From positions 1-58,629 of the forward strand of contig CAIKRV010000002.1 of assembly GCA_903829945.1 (NCBI GenBank): 58,629 nucleotides of DNA. Reading direction: 5' to 3'. Position numbers and translations under genes: made by a program. Below, piece after piece: positions 7,184 through 14,675 of the stretch. Within the stretch, counting starts at the first letter, position 1, and each line of letters begins with the position of its first letter. Source of the stretch: an uncultured bacterium (GTDB taxonomy: Bacteria; Bacteroidota; Bacteroidia; CAILMK01). A model generated the notes under the pieces. It was not told the DNA's origin. It saw only the letters and a program-made list of their open reading frames with translations, and searched no databases.

Positions 7184-9670
7184 TTATAAGCTTGCTTTGC
7201 CTCGAATTCTATAAAATATAGAAATGGCAAATCCAATAATCATAATAATTGCACCTAGCCATAGTAAATTTATAAATGGAAATATGGTTGCTTTCATGGC
7301 TATAAATAATGGTTCCGGCCTATTCCCTTTTTCAACAATAAATTCACTTATTTTAGTGGTAGGATCAATGCCACGGTAAATAAATGCTAAGCCTAATTCA
7401 TGAATTTCAGCCGGGCCAATCGGTTCGAATGAATTGCCAACAAAATCAAAGGAAGGTTCAGCAGAATAGGTATTGGGATCATCATTTAATTTTACAATTA
7501 ATTTAGCCGTTACTCTATTTCTGTTTCCGGTGGATAAGTCATTTTTCAGAATAATATTTTCCAAGGTAATATGAATGCTATCCATATTTACTGTTTGCCC
7601 CTTGGCTAATTTCTTAATTTCAAAAGTATCATACACCACCTTATATGCTCTATCATTAGGATTGGCTGCACCGGTGATGTGCGTAAAAATATCTTCCGTT
7701 AGATAATGGCGGGTTGAAGGTGACGTAGAAGACATCTGCCCTCTGGCTTTATCCATCACCAGGTATGGATAAAGGTTAAATTCCTCTTCTACCCTTTTCT
7801 CCTTTTGATTTATTTTCTTATAATTTACTTTATAATAAACATGCCCTTTGTCAGTGGAATCGCCCAAATATTCAACCCTATAATCTGCCATCTGTACAGG
7901 GAAATGTTTATACAAAACTTTGTTTTCCATTTGCTCCTTAGGATTCATCATATCCAATGCGGAAAGATGTTCAGTATTCATGGAAATGTTTTGCTTTTTG
8001 CCATTGGCGATAAGCGCACCTAATAATATAAAACCAATGCCAATATGTGAAATTGCAGCACCTGCCGCAGGTAACCTCCGCTTTTTAATAAAATTGAGCA
8101 TAATATCTGCATTTCCAATTATAGCAAATACACTTGCCACGAGCAAAATAGTTAATCTGTAATCCGAAAGCTTCAATAACCATGCAGCGGCTATGCCAAG
8201 TGGTAAAGAAATAATTAATGCTACCAGTACTTTTTTTCCAAACTCTTTGCCGGAGGTATGTTTATATTTAAAATATTGCACAAAGCCTGTCAGGAATGCA
8301 ATAATAATTGAAAAAGGAATTTGTAGTAAATGATAAGTAGCTATAGGATCAGTAGGCTTGGATAAATTGGTTTTAAGACCCGTATGAAAAAGAGTATTGA
8401 TAAAGCCTGAAATTTTATTAATAACAGGAATAGAAGTAAGTACAATAATGTGCAAGGCAGATAATGATAAAACCAATGCCCCGATAAACATCCAAAATTC
8501 GCGACTATAAATTTCATCCTCCACAGTTGTTTTTGGAATTGCTTTCCATCTAAAGATTAAAGCAAATAATGCTAAAGCTACGAAAGCCAGCATAAAAATC
8601 AATAATTGCCCTGATAAACCTAAATCAGTAAAGGAATGAACGGAAGAATCTCCAAGGATACCACTTCGGGTTAAGAAGGTAGAATATAATATTAATAAGA
8701 ATCCAAGCGTAACCAAAATATAAGCTGCACTTAATGCTGATTTTCTACTTTGAAAAATTAGCATGCAATGCAATCCTGCAATCATAACCATCCAAGGAAC
8801 CAAGGAGGCGTTTTCAACCGGATCCCATGCCCAGAAACCACCAAAGCTTAATGCTTCATAGGCCCAAGCACCCCCCATTAAAATACCGGTACCTAAAACC
8901 ATTCCATTAAATAATGCCCAAGGTAAGGCAGGTTTTACCCAATCTCCATAGGCTTTTTTATAAATGCCGGCCATGGCAAAAGCGAAAGGCACAATAGTAG
9001 AAGCAAATCCTAAAAATAAAACAGGAGGATGGATAACCATCCAATAATTTTGAAGAAGTACATTAAGACCTCTACCATCGCGATTGAGAAGCGCTGCCGT
9101 ATAGTCAGGCTTATCAAACAAAGGTAGGTCAGGAAATGCCTGACGGAGTAAAATAAATGGATTAGAACCAAGTTTTAAGGGCAAATGCACCAAATGGCCG
9201 AATATAGAGAGGTCTGTAATTCCCAATAACATGGAAGAAAGCATGACCTGTGCAAAGCAAATTACTGTCAATACCGGACCTTCCCACTTTTTTGCATTAA
9301 AAATAAGTACGGCACCAATAATAAAATTCCAGAAAGTCCACAATAAAAAGCTCCCTTCTTGCCCTTCCCAAAAACAAGCAATCATGTATTGGGGGGCCAA
9401 ATCCTTGCTAGAATGTTCCCAAACATAATTATACTGAAATTGATGAGTATATATCAGGTAAAATAAGGTAATAAATATCCCCAATATGGATGCACCATGA
9501 ATACCGAAAGCAATTCGTCCCAGTTTTTTCCAGCTATCATTTTCCTTACGGCTGTAAATTCCGTAAGCAATCATAGCCAAAATAGCAGTACCAAAAGAGA
9601 GTACCACAAATAAATAGCCCCAGTTGCCCGGCACTAAATTTTCCCCGATATAATTAATTTGTTTATCCAT
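7184..9670 (-). CDS. ccmF: cytochrome c haem lyase subunit CcmF
   Basis: CcmF attaches haem to apocytochrome c in System I maturation. The 828-residue protein has about 14-15 membrane helices. The periplasmic WWD haem-handling motif reads GGFWAWDPVENASLVPW. It also has IHPPVLFLGF and LTRSGILGDSSVHSF, all CcmF hallmarks. It is larger than proteobacterial CcmF (about 650 residues) because of a long soluble periplasmic region before the last helix (about residues 580-795). It is the last gene of the leftward ccm operon, 22 bases after ccmE. Confidence 0.94.
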   Translation of the reverse strand: MDKQINYIGENLVPGNWGYLFVVLSFGTAILAMIAYGIYSRKENDSWKKLGRIAFGIHGASILGIFITLFYLIYTHQFQYNYVWEHSSKDLAPQYMIACFWEGQEGSFLLWTFWNFIIGAVLIFNAKKWEGPVLTVICFAQVMLSSMLLGITDLSIFGHLVHLPLKLGSNPFILLRQAFPDLPLFDKPDYTAALLNRDGRGLNVLLQNYWMVIHPPVLFLGFASTIVPFAFAMAGIYKKAYGDWVKPALPWALFNGMVLGTGILMGGAWAYEALSFGGFWAWDPVENASLVPWMVMIAGLHCMLIFQSRKSALSAAYILVTLGFLLILYSTFLTRSGILGDSSVHSFTDLGLSGQLLIFMLAFVALALFALIFRWKAIPKTTVEDEIYSREFWMFIGALVLSLSALHIIVLTSIPVINKISGFINTLFHTGLKTNLSKPTDPIATYHLLQIPFSIIIAFLTGFVQYFKYKHTSGKEFGKKVLVALIISLPLGIAAAWLLKLSDYRLTILLVASVFAIIGNADIMLNFIKKRRLPAAGAAISHIGIGFILLGALIANGKKQNISMNTEHLSALDMMNPKEQMENKVLYKHFPVQMADYRVEYLGDSTDKGHVYYKVNYKKINQKEKRVEEEFNLYPYLVMDKARGQMSSTSPSTRHYLTEDIFTHITGAANPNDRAYKVVYDTFEIKKLAKGQTVNMDSIHITLENIILKNDLSTGNRNRVTAKLIVKLNDDPNTYSAEPSFDFVGNSFEPIGPAEIHELGLAFIYRGIDPTTKISEFIVEKGNRPEPLFIAMKATIFPFINLLWLGAIIMIIGFAISIFYRIRGKASL

Positions 9671-9692
9671 GGTATAAAACAGCTATTACCAA

Positions 9693-10088
9693 TTACATGG
9701 CATTTTGCAGTTTGGATTTATCATTGCTATATTTGGAAGGACATTTCATTAAAATATCGGAGGCCATAAAATTCTCACCTTGCATTTCGCCAACGACCAC
9801 AATTTTTTCAGAATGTTCAAATTCAGCAGGCTTAGCCTTAGTGCATATAACCTTTTTTTCAATATTGGTAGAATCTTTGAGATAAAATGAAAATGAATTT
9901 GCATCCTTTTTAGGATCATAATCTACCCCTCTGTCCCTATCCCATTTGCCAATAATATGATACTTATGTCCTGGATTATTCATAGCTTCTCCAAAACTTA
10001 CATATTGGCTGGTATTGCCAATAGCAGAAATTATCACAATCACCGAGATTGCAATTACAACGAGTCCTATTATATACGATCTTTTCAT
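9693..10088 (-). CDS. ccmE: cytochrome c maturation haem chaperone CcmE, CxxxY type
   Basis: CcmE carries haem covalently between CcmC and CcmF. The 131-residue protein has one N-terminal membrane anchor (about 5-23) and an OB-fold periplasmic domain. In the classical family the haem is held by a histidine in a HxxxY motif. Here the equivalent site is CPSKY, with Cys116 and Tyr120, the variant known from archaea and some bacteria as System I*. The gene lies between the cupin gene and ccmF. No ccmH gene is seen, which fits the variant system. Confidence 0.93.
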   Translation of the reverse strand: MKRSYIIGLVVIAISVIVIISAIGNTSQYVSFGEAMNNPGHKYHIIGKWDRDRGVDYDPKKDANSFSFYLKDSTNIEKKVICTKAKPAEFEHSEKIVVVGEMQGENFMASDILMKCPSKYSNDKSKLQNAM

Positions 10089-10105
10089 AGTTATAATTCT
10101 TTATT

Positions 10106-10477
10106 TTAATTTCCTGTTGGAACAATTTCATTAGTTTCCACCATCAACATAACGGTTTTTTTGGGTGCCCTGGGTCTATGCATCACTCCTTTTGAAATGG
10201 TAGTACCCTGACCAGGATTTAATTCAATTGTTTTATCTTCCAGATCAATGAGTAATTGCCCTTCTAATACAAAGAAAAACTCATCATCATTGTCGTGCTT
10301 ATGCCAATGAAACTCCCCTTCTACTATTCCTACGCGCACCAAGCTGTTATTAACTTCAGATAAAGTTTGATTATACCATTTTTCCCGGTTAGCAGCAATA
10401 ATGCCGGGTAAGTCTATTACTTCGTGATGAGGATATTTTACATCCAAATGAATATTATATTTTGTGGGTTCGCTCAT
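10106..10477 (-). CDS. cupin-domain protein in the ccm operon
   Basis: A 123-residue single-domain cupin. Motif 1 is GEFHWHKHDNDDEFFFVLEG, with His59, His61 and Glu66 as likely metal ligands; motif 2 has His100. No signal peptide is visible, so it should be cytoplasmic. It sits 10 bases after ccmD and 17 bases before ccmE, clearly inside the cytochrome c operon. The family covers many metal-dependent enzymes and binding proteins, so its activity is not predictable. The context suggests a role tied to haem or metal handling, but that is inference. Confidence 0.88.
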   Translation of the reverse strand: MSEPTKYNIHLDVKYPHHEVIDLPGIIAANREKWYNQTLSEVNNSLVRVGIVEGEFHWHKHDNDDEFFFVLEGQLLIDLEDKTIELNPGQGTTISKGVMHRPRAPKKTVMLMVETNEIVPTGN

Positions 10478-10487
10478 GGGTAATGTC

Positions 10488-10730
10488 TTATTCCTCGTCC
10501 TTAATTAATTTTTCCAGTTTTTTAACTTTTCTATCCGTTAAAAAAACAAATAACAATAATCCGATCATGACAATACTCATGATCACAATGACCACATAAA
10601 TCATTCCATCTTGTCTGAATTTTTCAGCCATTTCCGGCTCTTGTGCTTGAGCATTAAAGCTCAAAACAATGCCCAAAAAAACCAGAGAAAATTTAGCAAT
10701 ATTTTTAATGGTACTTTTATAATTTTTCAT
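10488..10730 (-). CDS. ccmD: CcmD-family protein
   Basis: CcmD is a small membrane protein that helps release haem-loaded CcmE from the CcmABC exporter. The 80-residue product has an N-terminal hydrophobic segment ending AQAQ, probably a signal peptide. One membrane helix follows (MIYVVIVIMSIVMIGLLLF), then a basic tail DRKVKKLEKL, the pattern of Bacteroidota CcmD proteins. I choose the ATG at 10730, one base past the ccmC stop, rather than the longer frame that runs into ccmC. Weak sequence identity makes the name context-dependent. Confidence 0.8.
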   Translation of the reverse strand: MKNYKSTIKNIAKFSLVFLGIVLSFNAQAQEPEMAEKFRQDGMIYVVIVIMSIVMIGLLLFVFLTDRKVKKLEKLIKDEE

Positions 10731-10731
10731 A

Positions 10732-11403
10732 TCAATTTTCATTTTCATGAACAATATTTTCAATTTTTCTTAATCTTACCCGAATGCTTGCAATCCATAC
10801 ACCAAGCATGACCCATCCCATAACGGCGGGATAAAACACCAAGCGCATTGCACTATCCAAATCGTATTTACTAAATGCCGGGTTACCCCCATTACCGGGA
10901 TGTAAAGAATCAGTCATCCTAGGTAAAATAAACAATAATGGAATTATGGAAGCGCATGCAAAAATATTATAGACTGCAGAAACCTTTGCTCTTTGCTTTT
11001 CATCGGTAATGGAACCGCGTAATATTAGATACGCCAAATATTCCAACATTACCACAGCAGCCCCATTAAGTTTTGGATCTGAAAACACCCACCAGGCGCC
11101 CCACGTAAATCGAGCCCAAATAGAACCTGTAATCAAACCGCAAATACCAAAAACAATTCCGGTATTAATATATTCTACCGAACGAATATCATTTATTTCA
11201 TCTTCCTTGTATAAATACATAATGGCATTTACTACGGAAGTACCAAATAAAGCAATCATGCAAAACCACATGGGTACATGAAAATATAAATTCCTAATCG
11301 TTTCGTGTAAGATTACTAAACGAGGAACCGGGAAAAGTAATCCGGCTATAACTGTATATATCAAAAATATACTACAAAGATATTTCCACCAATTCTTAGA
11401 CAA
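10732..11403 (-). CDS. ccmC: haem exporter permease CcmC
   Basis: CcmC binds haem at the outer face of the membrane and passes it to CcmE. The 223-residue protein has six membrane helices and the WWD-family motif FTWGAWWVFSDPKL. The family's conserved histidine regions are near residues 49 (YFHVPMW) and 168 (SLHPGNGG). The start codon is TTG at 11403, since no ATG fits the N-terminus. It lies 11 bases after the ccmB stop, and ccmD follows at once. Confidence 0.93.
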   Translation of the reverse strand: MSKNWWKYLCSIFLIYTVIAGLLFPVPRLVILHETIRNLYFHVPMWFCMIALFGTSVVNAIMYLYKEDEINDIRSVEYINTGIVFGICGLITGSIWARFTWGAWWVFSDPKLNGAAVVMLEYLAYLILRGSITDEKQRAKVSAVYNIFACASIIPLLFILPRMTDSLHPGNGGNPAFSKYDLDSAMRLVFYPAVMGWVMLGVWIASIRVRLRKIENIVHENEN

Positions 11404-11414
11404 AGCTTAAGTTA

Positions 11415-12071
11415 TTAATCCCTCCAAAGGTACGGAAAGAGCATATATGAAACAATGATTACTATCATGTTAATTGCCATCAAGGCCATAATATCCTTGG
11501 AGGCCACACTTATATCAAACCCATCTGCAGCTCTTTTGGATAGTTTTATTAAAAATAACAATTGCGGTAAAATAACAGGGAAACTTAAAATTGTCATCAA
11601 GGTAGCGCCACCACTACCCTTTGCTGCAATTCCCGAAATCATAGTAAAATTGGCAGCAAAACCTAAACTCCCCATCACTAAAATTAAAAAGAAGAAGCCA
11701 ATATTTCCAATAACATTGCCAAAAATTACAGCGAATCCAAAATAGGTAATAAACGAAAGGATAAGGAGCAATAAGAAATTATAAAATAATTTTGAAAGGA
11801 TAATATCTTCAGCACTACTTAAAGTATAGTAATACAATAATCTACCCTTACTTTCCTGTAAAAAACTTTTCGCAACAGCATTGACCGAAGCAAATAAAAT
11901 AACCATCCAAAATAAAGTAATCCATATATCCGGACGTAGCTTTTGGAAGCTCATTTGGATAACAAAAAGCGTAGAAAAAACATACAATAAAATACCATTG
12001 AAGGCATATTTTTGCCTCCATTCAATGAGAATATCCTTGCGAACTAACTGATAAATAAGGGATAAATTCAT
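11415..12071 (-). CDS. ccmB: haem exporter permease CcmB
   Basis: CcmB is the membrane partner of the ATPase CcmA in the complex that drives haem release to CcmE. The 218-residue protein has six membrane helices and the family pattern DILIEWRQKYAFNGILLYVFS near the N-terminus. It also has FLQESKGRLLYYYTL and the Gly-rich central helices. It is the first gene of the operon. A TACCTTTG box ends 5 bases before its ATG, so the mRNA may be leaderless. ccmA is not adjacent and must lie elsewhere. Confidence 0.92.
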   Translation of the reverse strand: MNLSLIYQLVRKDILIEWRQKYAFNGILLYVFSTLFVIQMSFQKLRPDIWITLFWMVILFASVNAVAKSFLQESKGRLLYYYTLSSAEDIILSKLFYNFLLLLILSFITYFGFAVIFGNVIGNIGFFFLILVMGSLGFAANFTMISGIAAKGSGGATLMTILSFPVILPQLLFLIKLSKRAADGFDISVASKDIMALMAINMIVIIVSYMLFPYLWRD

Positions 12072-12076
12072 GCTTA

Positions 12077-12084
12077 CAAAGGTA
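12077..12084 (-). promoter_or_regulatory. -7 promoter element of the ccm operon (TACCTTTG), start-proximal
   Basis: The minus strand reads TACCTTTG, then five bases, then the ccmB ATG. This is one of five genes in the window with this very short spacing. Confidence 0.55.
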
Positions 12085-12138
12085 TTATGGGGAATGGGGT
12101 TAAAAACTGCAGTTTGTTAGTATTAGGATCTTTTTCAC

Positions 12139-12627
12139 TTACTTCATATTCACAAATTGCAAAGGAAGACCTAGGTCTTGCCCACGTAACATTGATATAA
12201 CTGCTTGTAAATCATCTAATTTTTTGCCAGTCACGCGGACTTGATCGTCCATAATGGCTACTTCAACTTTAAGCTTTTGATCCTTAATTAATTTAACCAC
12301 TTTTTTCGCAGTTTCCTTATCTAAACCTTCCTTTACCTTAATGTCTTTTTTCACCATGCTGCCGGCTGAATACTCATCTTTTCCAAAATCAAGGCTTTTT
12401 GGATCAATACCTTGCTTTGATAATCTGGTCATGATCACATCTCCAATGGATTTGATACGCATACTATTTTCTGTTACAATATGAATATCATTTGATTTTT
12501 TATCCAGGTCAATTTCTGTTTTAGAATCCCTAAAGTCAAAACGATTGAGAATTTCTTTTTTTGCGGTATTAATTGCATTGTCAAGGGTTTGACCATCTAC
12601 TTTACTTACTATATCAAATGAAGCCAT
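12139..12627 (-). CDS. yajQ: YajQ-family nucleotide-binding protein
   Basis: A 162-residue cytoplasmic protein with the family start MASFDIVSKVD and the duplicated ferredoxin-like fold. Conserved blocks are NRFDFRDSKTEI, KSIGDVIMTRLSKQGID, KKVVKLIKDQKLKVE and DQVRVTGKKLDDLQAVI. Some members bind cyclic di-GMP and modulate transcription; the role is not settled in this phylum. It has its own promoter and is not closely spaced with the ccm operon (67 bases). Confidence 0.94.
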   Translation of the reverse strand: MASFDIVSKVDGQTLDNAINTAKKEILNRFDFRDSKTEIDLDKKSNDIHIVTENSMRIKSIGDVIMTRLSKQGIDPKSLDFGKDEYSAGSMVKKDIKVKEGLDKETAKKVVKLIKDQKLKVEVAIMDDQVRVTGKKLDDLQAVISMLRGQDLGLPLQFVNMK

Positions 12628-12650
12628 GTTGTGGAATATTTAATTCGAAA

Positions 12651-12658
12651 CAAAGATA
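12651..12658 (-). promoter_or_regulatory. -7 promoter element of yajQ (TATCTTTG)
   Basis: The minus strand reads TATCTTTG 23 bases before the yajQ ATG. Confidence 0.55.
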
Positions 12659-12790
12659 GGATTTTAGCATTGATTATTGATTTTAAGTACCGTTAAGGCT
12701 ATAGGGCAAAATTAAATTTAAAGTCAATTAGAGTATTGATAGTTAAGCTTATGAAACAGTTAAACCTTATCTTCGCAAAAAAATGTGCAA

Positions 12791-13198
12791 ATGGAACAAA
12801 AAAACTGGCATCAGAAGCATAAAGAAAAAATGAGTTTCGGGGATAAAATAGCCGATAGTGTTGCTAATGGCATGGGCTCTTGGACTTTTATTATTTGGCA
12901 AACGATTATTGTGGTTATATGGATGGGCCTCAATGTAGTGGGATTTATAAGGCATTGGGATGTTTATCCATTTATTTTATTAAATCTGATATTTTCTACC
13001 CAAGCAGCGTATGCGGCACCCATAATAATGATGGCACAGAATAGACAAAATCAAAGAGACCGAGAACAAGCCCAACACGATTATGATACCAATTTGGAAG
13101 CTAAACGTGAAATTGAAGAATTACAAAAACAGCTGAGTAAAATTGAATTAGATAAGTTAGATCGAATTATTAGCTTGCTCGAAAAGTCTGGAAAATAA
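12791..13198 (+). CDS. DUF1003 domain membrane protein
   Basis: A 135-residue protein with a basic N-terminus and the DUF1003 core: GDKIADSVANGMGSWTFIIWQ, a first membrane helix, the loop NVVGFIRHWDVYPFILLNL, and STQAAYAAPIIMMAQNRQ. A coiled-coil tail of about 40 residues rich in Glu, Lys and Gln follows. The family is widespread and of unknown function. I start at the ATG at 12791; a GTG two codons earlier is possible. A weaker -7-like TATCTTCG lies upstream. Confidence 0.88.
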   Translation: MEQKNWHQKHKEKMSFGDKIADSVANGMGSWTFIIWQTIIVVIWMGLNVVGFIRHWDVYPFILLNLIFSTQAAYAAPIIMMAQNRQNQRDREQAQHDYDTNLEAKREIEELQKQLSKIELDKLDRIISLLEKSGK

Positions 13199-13263
13199 GA
13201 TTATTACTGTTATACAAAAGGCAAATACAATTTTACTAAATTTTTGATTTTCCTCTTAGCAAA

Positions 13264-13689
13264 TCATTTTAATTTTCTTTCGGTTTTAGTCCATTTAATA
13301 GCAGGGAATTGATTGCTTAATTGAGATTTAGAAGGATTTCTAACCTTACTTAATTTCCCTTCCTTAAAAAGTTTTTGAGAAGCTGAATGCCAATCCGGGA
13401 ATTCCATAGATTCTTGGATCCAATGATGATAAGAAGCCTCATTACACCATTTTGGTAGATTTTGCATAGCCTTACGATGAGATATTGAGCCTCTAAAGGC
13501 TTTCATCGATGCTTCATCCTCCCATAAGGTGATGGTCCAAAAAGTTAAATTCTTATCCATTAATTCCTTGCCTCTAATTAATCCCTTTGCACTTATTAAA
13601 TCCTTTACAGAAGCATCGTTTGCTCTAAAAAATGGAATTAACCTAAATATTGATTTGACACGAAGACGGGTTACGGAAACAAAAGGCAT
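13264..13689 (-). CDS. ABM/DUF3291-like alpha-beta barrel protein
   Basis: A 141-residue cytoplasmic protein. The N-terminal two thirds resemble the dimeric ferredoxin-like barrel of antibiotic-biosynthesis monooxygenase and spheroidene-monooxygenase-type proteins: FVSVTRLRVKSIF, then FWTITLWEDEASMKAFRGS, then SHRKAMQNLPKWCNEASY. The C-terminal tail is basic and probably flexible. It is a single gene with its own promoter. The fold assignment is moderately supported; substrate and reaction are unknown. Confidence 0.7.
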   Translation of the reverse strand: MPFVSVTRLRVKSIFRLIPFFRANDASVKDLISAKGLIRGKELMDKNLTFWTITLWEDEASMKAFRGSISHRKAMQNLPKWCNEASYHHWIQESMEFPDWHSASQKLFKEGKLSKVRNPSKSQLSNQFPAIKWTKTERKLK

Positions 13690-13705
13690 ATATATAAAAT
13701 AAATA

Positions 13706-13713
13706 CAAAATTA
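13706..13713 (-). promoter_or_regulatory. -7 promoter element (TAATTTTG) of the ABM-like gene
   Basis: The minus strand reads TAATTTTG 16 bases before the ATG at 13689. Confidence 0.5.
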
Positions 13714-13802
13714 GTGATGAATAAGTGATATTCTTCAATACTAATGAGAAAGCAAAATATTAAGAAATAAAATTTGAATGCAAGCCAAAAGACCAAAAAT
13801 AT

Positions 13803-13830
13803 AAAAAGCCATCATAAATGATGGCTTTTT
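13803..13830 (-). terminator. terminator after tRNA-Asn
   Basis: A perfect 12-bp stem (AAAAAGCCATCA with TGATGGCTTTTT) and a 4-base loop lie 7 bases beyond the tRNA 3' end on the minus strand. The stem ends in a T run in either direction. Confidence 0.8.
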
Positions 13831-13837
13831 ATATTTG

Positions 13838-13911
13838 CTCCCCAGCCTGGACTTGAACCAGGGACCCTCTGATTAACAGTCAGATGCTCTAACCAACTGA
13901 GCTACTGAGGA
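13838..13911 (-). tRNA. tRNA-Asn (anticodon GTT)
   Basis: A 74-base cloverleaf on the minus strand. The acceptor stem TCCTCAG pairs with CTGGGGA (one G-T pair). The D arm contains AGCTCAGTTGGTTAGAGC, the anticodon arm CTGACTGTTAATCAG carries GTT, and the T arm contains GGTTCAAGTCC. CCA is not encoded. A strong terminator follows. Confidence 0.95.
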
Positions 13912-14079
13912 ATATTTTTTATAAATCCTCCCGTTTTCTCTAACGGGGCTGCAAAGATATAAAATCAAAGCTCAGAATACAAAGCTTCCTTAAAAAAAAT
14001 TTAATCTGTCATTTTTGCCCCTCGCACTTTTCATGGTTTCAACTTGGTTCATCGTTTTATTCTTTACCTTCGCCCTAAT

Positions 14080-14673
14080 ATGTGGTATCCTTATTTATGG
14101 GTCTTTTTGGCAACTATCCTTGTGGATATTCTTCCTTTTCCCTTGCCTCCGGCCTTTACGGTTATGATTTTCTTGCAGATCAAATTCGATTTGAATATCT
14201 GGTGGGTCATACTTATTGGGGTTGCAGGCTCAATATTAGGACGTTATATACTTACTTTATACATTCCTAAAATTTCTCAAAGAATTTTTAACCCTTCCAA
14301 AAATGAAGATGTTCAATTTTTAGGCTCGAAACTTCGTGATAAAGGTTGGAAAAGCCAAGTTTTTATTTTTATTTACTCTTTACTCCCTTTGCCTACTACG
14401 CCACTATTTATTGCCTCCGGAATGTCGAACATAAGGGCTATTTATATTATACCTGCATTTTCTGCCGGCAAACTCATTAGCGACACTATTGCTGTTTTTA
14501 TGGGGGAATACGCTACGCAAAATACCCAGGAACTCTGGACCGGGATTGTTTCTTGGAAATCCATCACCGGTTTATGTGTTGGATTAATTTTGATTTTTAT
14601 CCTAGTATATGTAGATTGGCGTTCCTTAATTCAAGAAAGAAAATTTACCCTTAAATTTAATATTTGGAAATAG
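14080..14673 (+). CDS. DedA/VTT-like multi-pass membrane protein
   Basis: A membrane protein of 197 residues with about five hydrophobic segments. The central stretch FPLPPAFTVMIFLQIKFDL, the GVAGSILGRY helix start and the LPLPTTPLFIASGMS block resemble the SNARE-associated (DedA/VTT) family, which transports or scrambles lipids. The usual arginine-glycine motifs are only partly recognisable. The start is uncertain: ATG at 14080, or a TTG at 14044 that adds 12 residues. It converges on copA with a 2-base gap between stops. Confidence 0.6.
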   Translation: MWYPYLWVFLATILVDILPFPLPPAFTVMIFLQIKFDLNIWWVILIGVAGSILGRYILTLYIPKISQRIFNPSKNEDVQFLGSKLRDKGWKSQVFIFIYSLLPLPTTPLFIASGMSNIRAIYIIPAFSAGKLISDTIAVFMGEYATQNTQELWTGIVSWKSITGLCVGLILIFILVYVDWRSLIQERKFTLKFNIWK

Positions 14674-14675
14674 CT

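Noticed and set aside
14033-14167. Short ATG frame in front of the DedA-like gene
   Set aside because: It ends after 44 codons and lies in another frame than the clearly membrane-protein-like gene at 14080-14673; no family resemblance.
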